A DNA stretch of 5,085 nucleotides from an uncultured Clostridia bacterium (GTDB taxonomy: Bacteria; Bacillota; Clostridia; Oscillospirales; Oscillospiraceae): positions 1 to 5,085 of the forward strand of contig CALBJG010000091.1 in the NCBI GenBank assembly GCA_937892865.1. The letters run 5' to 3'. The position numbers and the translations under genes were made by a program. Under the pieces are notes generated by a model. It was not told the origin of the DNA, did not search any database, and was given only the letters and a program-made list of their open reading frames with translations. Below are positions 1 through 5,085 of this stretch, in pieces. Position 1 is the first letter of the stretch, and every line of letters starts with the position of its first letter.

Positions 1-911
1 TTGTGCTTGGCGGCGCATTTCTTCATAATCTCCATGATCAACTGGTTAGCATCGCAGGCGCTGTTCGCGCTGGAGTAGATGGGCGCCAGTTCGTGTTGGC
101 AGGGAGCGGCTTCGTTGTGCTTGGTCTTGGACAGAATACCCAGACGCCACAACTGCTCATCCAGATCTTTCATAAAGTTGGAAACCCGGGTGCGGATGGT
201 GCCGAAATAATGGTCTTCCAATTCCTGACCCTTGGGAGCAGGCGCGCCGAAGAGCGTACGGCCGGTGAGCCGCAGGTCTTCCCGCTGGGCATAGAGATCC
301 TTGGGCAGCAGGAAATACTCCTGCTCTGCGCCTACGGAGGGGATCACCTGCCTGGTCTCGTTATCACCAAAGAGCCGCAAAATGCGGACAGCCTCTCTGG
401 AAACCTCGTCAATGGACCGCAGGAGCGGCGTCTTTTTGTCCAGCGCCTCTCCGGTGTAGGAGAAGAAGCAAGTGGGGATGTACAAACTGCCGTCTTTGAC
501 GAAGGCAAAGGCGGTGGGATCCCAGGCAGTGTAGCCCCGGGCCTCAAAGGTTGCCCGCAGACCGCCGGAGGGGAAAGAGGAGGCATCCGGTTCACCCCGA
601 ACCAACTCTTTACCGGAGAACTCCATGATCACGTTGCCGTCGCCGGTGGGCGTGATAAAAGAATCGTGTTTTTCAGCGGTAATGCCGGTCATAGGCTGAA
701 ACCAGTGCGTATAATGGGTTGCACCCTTTTCTGTTGCCCAGTTTTTCATTTCCTCTGCGATCTCATTGGCAACATCCAATGTCAGGGGAGAGCCGCTTTC
801 AATGCATTGCTTCCAGGAAGCATAGATATCCGGGCGCAGACGCTTTTGCATCGTGGACTCATTAAAAACATCGCAGCCGAAAATTTCGGGTACATTCATA
901 ACATCAGCCAT
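1..911 (-). CDS. glnN: Type III glutamine synthetase, N-terminal part (3' end outside window)
   Basis: Glutamine synthetase makes glutamine from glutamate, ammonia and ATP in the cytoplasm. I read 303 codons from the ATG at 909-911; the gene continues past the left edge (family members are about 700 residues, so under half is present). Recognisable type III features are the N-terminal block THYTHWFQPMTG (residues 65-76), the glutamate-site block GAEQEYF (194-200) and the KHNEAAPCQHELAPIY block (264-279). The start is supported by AAAGGA about nine bases upstream; a second ATG at codon 5 has no better site. It is transcribed divergently from the aminotransferase, from a promoter with a perfect TATAAT. 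Type III enzymes are structurally distinct from GlnA and occur in Clostridia, Bacteroidetes and cyanobacteria. Family assignment is firm. No frameshift is seen in the visible part. Confidence 0.96.
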   Translation of the reverse strand, partial: MADVMNVPEIFGCDVFNESTMQKRLRPDIYASWKQCIESGSPLTLDVANEIAEEMKNWATEKGATHYTHWFQPMTGITAEKHDSFITPTGDGNVIMEFSGKELVRGEPDASSFPSGGLRATFEARGYTAWDPTAFAFVKDGSLYIPTCFFSYTGEALDKKTPLLRSIDEVSREAVRILRLFGDNETRQVIPSVGAEQEYFLLPKDLYAQREDLRLTGRTLFGAPAPKGQELEDHYFGTIRTRVSNFMKDLDEQLWRLGILSKTKHNEAAPCQHELAPIYSSANSACDANQLIMEIMKKCAAKH

Positions 912-955
912 AGCAGACCGTCCTTTCTAAAAAGGGTAATACTCGATACAATTTT

Positions 956-983
956 ATTATAAACAGGAGAGAAATGCAAGCAA
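956..983 (-). promoter_or_regulatory. Probable promoter of glnN
   Basis: On the minus strand there is a perfect -10 hexamer TATAAT (plus positions 956-961), preceded after a 16-bp spacer by TTGCTT (978-983), a weak -35 that keeps only TTG of the consensus. This would start transcription near position 949 and give a leader of about 38 nt before the glnN ATG. The -10 is strong, the -35 is weak, and the call is by pattern only. Confidence 0.6.
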
Positions 984-1019
984 TAAATATGCCCAAAAAT
1001 AAAGAATCCGGAAAGCAAC

Positions 1020-1076
1020 ACTTGTACAAGGACACCAAACTTGCATTTTTGCATAATAAAGGACGCAAAACTTGCA
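1020..1076 (+). promoter_or_regulatory. Cluster of repeated ACTTGYA elements, candidate operator or activator site
   Basis: Two copies of an 18-bp direct repeat (AAGGACRCMAAACTTGCA, 16 of 18 identical) lie at 1028-1045 and 1059-1076, exactly 31 bp apart, about three helical turns. The core ACTTGYA also occurs at 1020-1026, inside the perfect 10-bp palindrome CTTGTACAAG (1021-1030). The downstream copy ends 10 bp before the -35 box of the aminotransferase promoter, where an activator site would be expected. An additional 9-bp inverted repeat, ATTTTTGCA (1045-1053) and TGCAAAAAT (1073-1081), overlaps the copies. The array lies between the two divergent promoters, so it could serve glnN as well. 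The repeats are seen directly; regulator binding is inferred. Confidence 0.5.
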
Positions 1077-1086
1077 AAAATTAAGG

Positions 1087-1115
1087 TTGCTTTTTGTAGA
1101 GATAGGGTTTATAAT
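1087..1115 (+). promoter_or_regulatory. Promoter of the aminotransferase gene
   Basis: A -35 box TTGCTT (1087-1092), a 17-bp spacer and a perfect -10 TATAAT (1110-1115) fit a sigma-A-type promoter. Expected transcription start is near 1122, leaving a leader of about 35 nt to the ATG at 1157. The repeat array 1020-1076 sits just upstream. Confidence 0.75.
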
Positions 1116-1156
1116 AACCCCAATTGATGCTTTAAAAAATGGAAAGGAAGAGGGAA

Positions 1157-2434
1157 ATGCAGCCATATTCCAGTAAAAACCGGGCCGAATTGGAAGAAGA
1201 ACTCCAGTCCGTGAAAGCAGACTATGAAAAATGCAAAATGCAAGGTCTGCAATTAAATATTGCAAGAGGAAAACCTTCCAAGGCACAGTTAGATGTGGTC
1301 AGCGATATTTTGGAACAGATCCGCACCGCGGCAGACTGTATCAGCGACGGTGTTGACAGCCGTAACTACGGTGAATTGGCAGGTTTAAAGTGCGCAAGAG
1401 TCTATTGGGCAGATGTATTGGGATGCAAACCGGAGCAGACATTCTGCGGCGGTTCTTCCAGCCTGAATATGATGTTCGATGTGATCTCCCGGGCTTATAC
1501 CCACGGTCTGCTCCATTCTGCGCAGCCCTGGTACAGAGAGGAAAAAGTAAAGTTCCTCTGTCCCAGTCCCGGCTATGACCGGCATTTCCGCGTCACGGAA
1601 TTTTTCGGCGCAGAACTGATCACCGTACCGATGACTCCCACCGGTCCGGATATGGATATGGTGGAGGAACTGGTAAAAGATCCCCAGGTCAAAGGCATCT
1701 GGTGTATTCCCAAGTATTCCAATCCCGAGGGTATTATCTATTCCAATGAGACCGTCGACCGTATTGCCGCGCTGAAACCGGCTGCCCCGGACTTTACGGT
1801 TATGTGGGATAACGCCTACTGTGTCCACGAGTTCGAAGGGGAATATGTGGATTTCCCGGACATTATCAGCGCCTGTGAAAAAGCAGGTAACCCGGATATG
1901 GTAATGGAGTTTGCCTCCACATCCAAAGTCACTTTCTCCGGCGGCGGCATTTCTGTAATGGCGGCATCCGAGGCGAACATTGCCTACTTTACCAAACTGT
2001 TTTCCGTGCAGATGATCTCTTATGATAAGGTCAATCAACTGCGCCATGTAAAATATTTGCGGAATAAAGCCCATACCATCGAGGCTACGAAACGCCACGC
2101 GCAAATTATGCGTCCCAAGTTCCAGACCGTGTCTGATATGCTGGAAAATGAGATCAAGCCGCTGGGATTTGCCCAGTGGAACAGACCCAAGGGCGGCTAT
2201 TTCATCAGCCTGAATACGATGCCCGGTACTGCCAAGCGGGCGCTGGCATTGTGCAAGGATGCGGGTCTGGAAATGACTCCTGCCGGCGCGACCTTCCCCT
2301 ATGGTATCGATCCCAAGGACAGCAATATCCGCATTGCCCCCAGCCTGCCCCCGGTGGCAGAACTGGAAACAGCGATGACCGTGTTCTGCACCTGCCTGAA
2401 ACTGGCAGCCCTGGAAAAACTGTTATCTGAATAA
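1157..2434 (+). CDS. Class I aspartate aminotransferase of the PF12897 family (Rv3722c-like)
   Basis: This is a PLP-dependent cytoplasmic aminotransferase, most likely interconverting aspartate/2-oxoglutarate and oxaloacetate/glutamate. From the chosen start it has 425 residues, the usual length. Family blocks in order: NIARGKPSKAQLD (34-46), SRNYGELAGL (68-77), VKFLCPSPGYDRHF (131-144), PTGPDMDMVEELV (161-173), KGIWCIPKYSNPEG (179-192), WDNAYCVH (217-224), the Schiff-base block STSKVTF with Lys257, DKVNQLRHVKY (290-300), PKGGYFISLN (344-353) and TPAGATFPYG (374-383). Asn189, Asp218, Tyr221, Lys257 and Arg392 are the expected PLP and carboxylate ligands. I chose the ATG at 1157 because GGAAGAGGG ends two bases before it and GGAAAGGAAG lies just upstream; the in-frame ATG at 1139 has no ribosome binding site. 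The gene is monocistronic, ending at the hairpin 2437-2468. Mycobacterial Rv3722c, of this family, is an established aspartate aminotransferase; substrate here is inferred. Confidence 0.95.
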   Translation: MQPYSSKNRAELEEELQSVKADYEKCKMQGLQLNIARGKPSKAQLDVVSDILEQIRTAADCISDGVDSRNYGELAGLKCARVYWADVLGCKPEQTFCGGSSSLNMMFDVISRAYTHGLLHSAQPWYREEKVKFLCPSPGYDRHFRVTEFFGAELITVPMTPTGPDMDMVEELVKDPQVKGIWCIPKYSNPEGIIYSNETVDRIAALKPAAPDFTVMWDNAYCVHEFEGEYVDFPDIISACEKAGNPDMVMEFASTSKVTFSGGGISVMAASEANIAYFTKLFSVQMISYDKVNQLRHVKYLRNKAHTIEATKRHAQIMRPKFQTVSDMLENEIKPLGFAQWNRPKGGYFISLNTMPGTAKRALALCKDAGLEMTPAGATFPYGIDPKDSNIRIAPSLPPVAELETAMTVFCTCLKLAALEKLLSE

Positions 2435-2436
2435 GA

Positions 2437-2473
2437 AAAAACTCCGTTGCCGAAGCAACGGAGTTTTTGTTTT
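2437..2473. terminator. Bidirectional intrinsic terminator
   Basis: AAAAACTCCGTTGC (2437-2450) pairs perfectly over 14 bp with GCAACGGAGTTTTT (2455-2468) around a CGAA loop. A T-rich run follows on the plus strand (TTTTTGTTTT), and the complementary run TTTTTTCTTATT follows on the minus strand. It starts two bases after the aminotransferase stop codon and lies seven bases past the stop of the LiaF-like gene. It therefore ends both converging transcription units. Confidence 0.95.
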
Positions 2474-2475
2474 GC

Positions 2476-3159
2476 TTATTTTACATCCAAACCGCCGAAA
2501 ATGCATATGCACTTGATGTATATGGTGTGCGGATGGTCCGGAGAATTGTTTTTCTTTTTGTCTTCTGCGCCGCCGAAAATGGAAACGGAATGGAGTTTGA
2601 CATTCACATCGTCGGGGACAAAAATGTCGATGCCGCCGAATACCGCCCGGGCATTGATCACGCAGTCACTGTTTATCACGGCAGAACGCATATCGCAGGT
2701 AATGCCGCCGAATACCGCGTTGTATTCCGCGCCGCCAAAAGTCTGGCCGTCATACTCCAGATTGATGCCGGAGAATACCGCAGTGCCGTTTTTCATGGGG
2801 GCGCCGCTGTCTTCCAGTTTTTCCATAGCATCATCGCTCTGTTTTTTGAAAATACCGGAGAGGATCAGCCGGATACCGATAAACATAATGACCGTCGGAA
2901 CGCCCATTTTCCATACATGGGAGAATTGGATCACATCCTGGCAAGCCAGCAAAAGAAGAACGCCCACCAGAATGCCGATGAGATTGCCGGTTTTTTCTTT
3001 TTCACGGAACAGACCGATGAAGCAGGGAATGATGATGATCAGCGTCCACCAGCCGTCAAAGAAAATGTCGATCTTGGCGATATCCAAAGCGTTGAGCGCA
3101 TAGATGACACTTGCGACAACAAAAACGATACCCCAAAGAATTCTGCTGTATTTCTTCAT
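2476..3159 (-). CDS. LiaF-like membrane protein (N-terminal helices plus PF09922-type C-terminal domain)
   Basis: A 227-residue membrane protein. The N-terminal half has four hydrophobic segments at about residues 7-25, 33-51, 59-73 and 85-103, as in LiaF-type transmembrane regions. The C-terminal half (about 125-227) carries the repeated short strands of the LiaF/DUF2154 domain: AVFSGI (127-132), FGGAEYNAVFGGI (141-153), ARAVFGGIDIFVP (170-182), SIFGGAED (193-200) and IFGGLDVK at the very end. LiaF in Bacillus restrains the LiaRS envelope-stress two-component system; no kinase or regulator is visible in this window, so that role is only suggested. The start is supported by AGGAGG (3167-3172), seven bases upstream. 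It is the last gene of the operon, 17 bp after the GatD-like gene, and is followed by the shared terminator. The family call is strong; the exact function is unknown. Confidence 0.88.
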   Translation of the reverse strand: MKKYSRILWGIVFVVASVIYALNALDIAKIDIFFDGWWTLIIIIPCFIGLFREKEKTGNLIGILVGVLLLLACQDVIQFSHVWKMGVPTVIMFIGIRLILSGIFKKQSDDAMEKLEDSGAPMKNGTAVFSGINLEYDGQTFGGAEYNAVFGGITCDMRSAVINSDCVINARAVFGGIDIFVPDDVNVKLHSVSIFGGAEDKKKNNSPDHPHTIYIKCICIFGGLDVK

Positions 3160-3166
3160 ATAGGTT

Positions 3167-3172
3167 CCTCCT
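3167..3172 (-). promoter_or_regulatory. Ribosome binding site of the LiaF-like gene
   Basis: A full AGGAGG on the minus strand lies seven bases before the ATG at 3159, within the 17-bp gap after the GatD-like stop codon. It fixes the start and shows that the gene is independently translated within the operon. Confidence 0.85.
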
Positions 3173-3176
3173 CGGT

Positions 3177-3896
3177 TTATTTGTTGTGGCCAAAGACCAC
3201 ATTTGGGTCACTGAACTCTTTTACCCGCTGTTCATAAGCGGCGATGGCGTCCTCCCGGAAAGCGGCCTCCGCTTTCTGTCCGGACAAGCCGATGAAATAC
3301 TCACAGAAAAGGGGATTCAGCGGAAGAATAGGGCCGATGATCTGGGTGCAGATCAGATTCTTTCTGCGTACGCCTTCCAACTTGCTCTCCCGGTTGATGC
3401 CGTCACCCCGGAGACACTTGACAAAATAATTTTCGCTGTTGTCACCGTAAAGGAAACTGAACTGGGAGCGGAAACCCACGATCTTCAGATCATCCAACAG
3501 TCCCAATACCTTTCCGTTGTATCGGTCAAAAAGATCGGTCTTTACGGTCATATCAAAAAGCCCCAAGCCTTCGGTTTTGATCTCTTCGGTCACATAGTGG
3601 ATCTCTTTACAGAAGATCTCACCTGCGTTACCGGTGGCAAGAATGGGGACACCCGCATCTACCAATTCCGTAATGCGTTCTTTCAGCGGCATCAACTTTT
3701 CAATCACACGCCGTTGGGTGTTCTCACTCATTGCCCCGATATAGATAAGATCCGGCTTGTTTTCCGCAAAATAAGGCGTTTCGGTAATGGGTGTCAGGAT
3801 AAACTCCGCTTCGGGAAGGGAAGATTGCAAATATGTCACATTCTGTCCGTCGCCGAAGAGATTGCAGATCTCGCTGAATAAAATTTCAACAACCAT
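3177..3896 (-). CDS. GatD-like class I glutamine amidotransferase homologue, apparently catalytically inactive
   Basis: A 239-residue protein with the CobB/CobQ-GatD type amidotransferase fold, no signal peptide and no membrane segment. GatD-like blocks are CNLFGDGQNVTYL (11-23), matching the family's LNLYGDRGN region, then PDLIYIGA (48-55), AGVPILATGNAGEIF (81-95), EGLGLFDM (109-116), LKIVGF (137-142) and IIGPILPLNPLF (186-197). GatD normally supplies ammonia from glutamine to MurT for amidation of lipid II D-glutamate. Here the nucleophile block, normally LAICGGYQ, reads LATGNAGE, so the catalytic Cys aligns with Gly89. The block normally YLHGPLLPKNP reads QIIGPILPLNP, so the catalytic His aligns with Ile187. 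Cys96 lies seven residues downstream and does not align. The start has a GGGGAGG ribosome site inside the end of the MurT-like gene, 2 bp away. Homology is clear; loss of glutaminase activity is inferred from my manual alignment. Confidence 0.85.
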   Translation of the reverse strand: MVVEILFSEICNLFGDGQNVTYLQSSLPEAEFILTPITETPYFAENKPDLIYIGAMSENTQRRVIEKLMPLKERITELVDAGVPILATGNAGEIFCKEIHYVTEEIKTEGLGLFDMTVKTDLFDRYNGKVLGLLDDLKIVGFRSQFSFLYGDNSENYFVKCLRGDGINRESKLEGVRRKNLICTQIIGPILPLNPLFCEYFIGLSGQKAEAAFREDAIAAYEQRVKEFSDPNVVFGHNK

Positions 3897-3898
3897 TT

Positions 3899-4768
3899 TT
3901 ATACCTCCCCGTTAGCAATTGCCATCAGTGTATCTTTCACGATAACAGCCTCGCCGGGGCGGTACAGTTCGTGAAGAACAAATACCTCGTTGCAGTCTGT
4001 CGGGTCAAAGAGTTTGACCACAGAGGCGGAGTCCTCGCAGATTTTGATCTTCGCAGGATCCACACCTGCCAGTTTTGCCCGGAGCATATGATCCAAATAT
4101 CGGGGACCGCCAAAGATCACCTGGCTGATAGAGGGATCAGCCAAAGGCTTGTAGTCACAGTCATAGAGCCAGCAGGTGCTCTCGGAGTTGCCGGTATTGT
4201 CATCCCGGTCGTCCATGAAAATGAGAGCGGCTTTGTTTTCACCGGGGGCTTTTGCCACATAGTCAAAGCACCGGGCGCAGGCAATGGGGTTTTGCCCCTT
4301 GGCCATCAGCATGGTGATATGCATATCACCGGCGGTGAAATCTTCAAACCGGGTCTTGACGATCTTGGAACGGGAGAAACCTTTGGCGATCTGCTCGCTG
4401 GTCAAGCCCAATTCGTTGAGCACCGCAATGGCGCCGCAGAAGTTGTAGATGTTAACTATATTATCATTGATCAGATTGTAGGTAACTTCCGTACCCTTGC
4501 AGGAGATGGTGAAGGTGTCATTCTTCCGGTCAATATTGGTTACAAAGTAATCCCGCTCCGGATTTTTCAAACCGCATACCGGGCAGTGAAGTCTGCCGAT
4601 ATGGTTGTAGCGCAAATATTCATAATCCAAAAGATTGCCGCATTCCGGGCAGTAAACGATGTCACGGATATGCTGAGGAACAGTTTCCGCAGGCTTTTCT
4701 GCAGAAGTGCATCCGCCGAGCAGACACAGCAGGACGACGAGGAGATACAGAAGGATTGTTGATTTCAT
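3899..4768 (-). CDS. MurT-like protein lacking the ATP-binding part, with lipoprotein-type N-terminus
   Basis: A 289-residue protein; MurT is normally about 440. Residues 1-20 look like a lipoprotein signal: MKST, a hydrophobic stretch 5-17, and lipobox LGGC with Cys20. A Cys4 zinc ribbon follows, CPEC (40-43) and CPVC (62-65), as in MurT. Then come the end of the Mur ligase central domain, NIVNIYNFCGAIAVLNELGL (103-122), and a MurT C-terminal-type domain (PF08353) with LIFMDDRDDNTG (182-193), CWLYDCDYKPLA (199-210), GGPRYLDHMLRAKLAGVDP (220-238) and VFVLHELYRPGEAV (262-275). The N-terminal region with the GKT nucleotide loop is absent, so ATP-dependent ligation is not expected. The start is well supported by GGAGG eight bases upstream. 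Fourteen cysteines are present. It is the first gene of the operon, in the canonical murT-gatD order. The family link is firm; true lipidation and function are uncertain. A hydrophobic anchor without lipidation is the alternative. Confidence 0.82.
   Translation of the reverse strand: MKSTILLYLLVVLLCLLGGCTSAEKPAETVPQHIRDIVYCPECGNLLDYEYLRYNHIGRLHCPVCGLKNPERDYFVTNIDRKNDTFTISCKGTEVTYNLINDNIVNIYNFCGAIAVLNELGLTSEQIAKGFSRSKIVKTRFEDFTAGDMHITMLMAKGQNPIACARCFDYVAKAPGENKAALIFMDDRDDNTGNSESTCWLYDCDYKPLADPSISQVIFGGPRYLDHMLRAKLAGVDPAKIKICEDSASVVKLFDPTDCNEVFVLHELYRPGEAVIVKDTLMAIANGEV
3904..3910 (-). promoter_or_regulatory. Ribosome binding site of the GatD-like gene, inside the upstream coding end
   Basis: GGGGAGG on the minus strand lies seven bases before the ATG at 3896 and encodes part of the last residues (Gly-Glu-Val) of the MurT-like protein. 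With only 2 bp between stop and start codons, the two genes are probably translationally coupled, which fits products that act together. Confidence 0.85.
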
Positions 4769-4835
4769 GAAAATTCCTCCATACGGGGAAGTATGTAATA
4801 GATATGTTCTTTAGACGTTCGGAACAACGGAAAGG

Positions 4836-4855
4836 TTTCGCATTTTTTTGCGAAA
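4836..4855. repeat. Short inverted repeat in the divergent leader region
   Basis: TTTCGCA (4836-4842) and TGCGAAA (4849-4855) form a perfect 7-bp inverted repeat around six T residues. It lies about 68 bp upstream of the MurT-like start and about 61 bp upstream of the -35 box of the rightward promoter. It could be an operator, or a leader hairpin of the leftward transcript. No other element and no convincing promoter for the leftward operon were recognised nearby. Confidence 0.4.
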
Positions 4856-4915
4856 ATTTACAGAAAATTCCCCCGGAACATACCATAATTTCTGCATTCG
4901 TGAAAAAGGTTTTCG

Positions 4916-4944
4916 TTGAAAAATAGGCAGAAATGTGTTACAAT
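4916..4944 (+). promoter_or_regulatory. Promoter of the rightward gene (probable guaA)
   Basis: TTGAAA (4916-4921), a 17-bp spacer and TACAAT (4939-4944) preceded by TGT (extended -10) make a strong sigma-A-type promoter. Transcription would start near 4951, leaving a leader of about 49 nt to the ATG at 5000. A second TATAAT at 4963-4968 lacks a well spaced -35. An 8-bp inverted repeat, ATTTCTGC (4888-4895) and GCAGAAAT (4927-4934), brackets the -35 box and could be an operator. Confidence 0.75.
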
Positions 4945-4999
4945 AACAACATCGGTATATACTATAATTGTTTTGAAAGATAAGTTTGGAGGGAATCAT

Positions 5000-5085
5000 A
5001 TGTCTACTAACGTTCGTCCCGAAACGATGGAACGCATCACGACGCCGGAACTTGCGGCTGCTTTCATTGAGGAGCAGGTAAAGGA
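5000..5085 (+). CDS. guaA: Start of a probable GMP synthase ATP-pyrophosphatase (3' end outside window)
   Basis: Only 28 codons are visible. The start at 5000 is supported by TGGAGGG (4987-4993) six bases upstream and by a strong promoter. The peptide contains RPETMERITTPELAAAFIEE (residues 6-25) followed by QVK. The FIEEQVK segment resembles the short helix just before the ATP-pyrophosphatase domain of GMP synthases, and this N-terminus resembles clostridial GMP synthase entries as I remember them. No glutaminase domain precedes it, so if the assignment is right, this would be a stand-alone synthetase subunit or an ammonia-dependent form. The signature SGGVDS motif would lie beyond the edge, so the call is tentative. 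It is divergent from the MurT-like operon. Confidence 0.5.
   Translation, partial: MSTNVRPETMERITTPELAAAFIEEQVK

Noticed and set aside
3..962. Long plus-strand open frame of about 320 codons over the left end
   Set aside because: It lies opposite the clearly recognisable glnN, shows no family motifs and has no ribosome site. It is the antisense shadow of a GC-rich gene.
1139..1156. Upstream in-frame ATG of the aminotransferase at 1139
   Set aside because: It has no purine-rich site before it, whereas GGAAGAGGG directly precedes the ATG at 1157. The extra six residues (MERKRE) are simply the translated ribosome binding site.
957..1286. Minus-strand open frame in the divergent region
   Set aside because: It overlaps both promoters and the start of the aminotransferase, has no ribosome site, and its composition looks like translated AT-rich noncoding DNA.
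2467..3881. Plus-strand open frames opposite the LiaF-like and GatD-like genes
   Set aside because: They are antisense to genes with recognisable domains, spaced ribosome sites and operon structure, and their translations match no family I recognise.
3971..4762. Plus-strand open frame of 263 codons opposite the MurT-like gene
   Set aside because: The minus strand carries the zinc ribbon and MurT C-terminal motifs; the plus reading shows none and has no ribosome site.
4769..4880. A precise promoter for the leftward MurT-like operon
   Set aside because: TTGTTC followed after 17 bp by TATCTA (minus strand, about 4800-4828) is the best candidate, but the -10 matches only three of six positions, so I do not annotate it.
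4769..4999. Missing Mur ligase N-terminal domain hidden by a frameshift upstream of the MurT-like gene
   Set aside because: The short minus-strand frames here (4662-4886 and 4811-4999) contain no GKT loop or other Mur ligase motif. The region is AT-rich, holds a rightward promoter, and is too short for the missing domain.
4945..4999. Purine riboswitch in the leader of the probable guaA gene
   Set aside because: The leader is only about 49 nt and lacks the conserved three-way junction blocks of the guanine/adenine aptamer; none was found further upstream either.

Overview
The window looks like a chromosomal segment from a Gram-positive anaerobe, probably a gut Clostridia of the Oscillospiraceae/Ruminococcaceae kind. 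This is an inference from four things: strong AGGAGG-type ribosome binding sites, a type III glutamine synthetase, a LiaF-like membrane protein, and relatives of MurT/GatD, a pair typical of Gram-positive peptidoglycan amidation. There are six protein genes and no RNA gene, CRISPR array, insertion sequence or phage gene.

Layout. Positions 1-911 (minus) hold the N-terminal 303 codons of glnN, a type III glutamine synthetase that runs off the left edge. A 245-bp divergent control region (912-1156) separates it from a class I aspartate aminotransferase of the PF12897 type at 1157-2434 (plus). Each gene has its own sigma-A-like promoter there, and three ACTTGYA elements lie between the promoters. 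A perfect 14-bp hairpin at 2437-2468 terminates the aminotransferase and also the operon that converges on it.

That operon (4768 to 2476, minus) has three closely packed genes: a MurT-related protein, a GatD-related protein and a LiaF-like membrane protein. The gaps are 2 bp and 17 bp and each gene has a clear ribosome binding site. The right end (4769-4999) is a second divergent control region. From 5000 (plus) the first 28 codons of another gene are present, probably guaA (the ATP-pyrophosphatase part of GMP synthase).

Genes working together. glnN and the aminotransferase are both central nitrogen enzymes (glutamine and aspartate/glutamate), and GMP synthase also uses glutamine or ammonia. 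The most interesting item is the three-gene operon. It keeps the murT-gatD gene order of lipid II amidation, but the MurT relative has lost the whole N-terminal ATP-binding part of the Mur ligase and starts with a lipoprotein-type signal sequence. The GatD relative lacks both the catalytic Cys and the catalytic His. Together with a LiaF-like envelope-stress protein, this suggests a non-enzymatic, possibly sensory or regulatory, derivative of the peptidoglycan amidation complex. Its function is unknown and the interpretation is mine.
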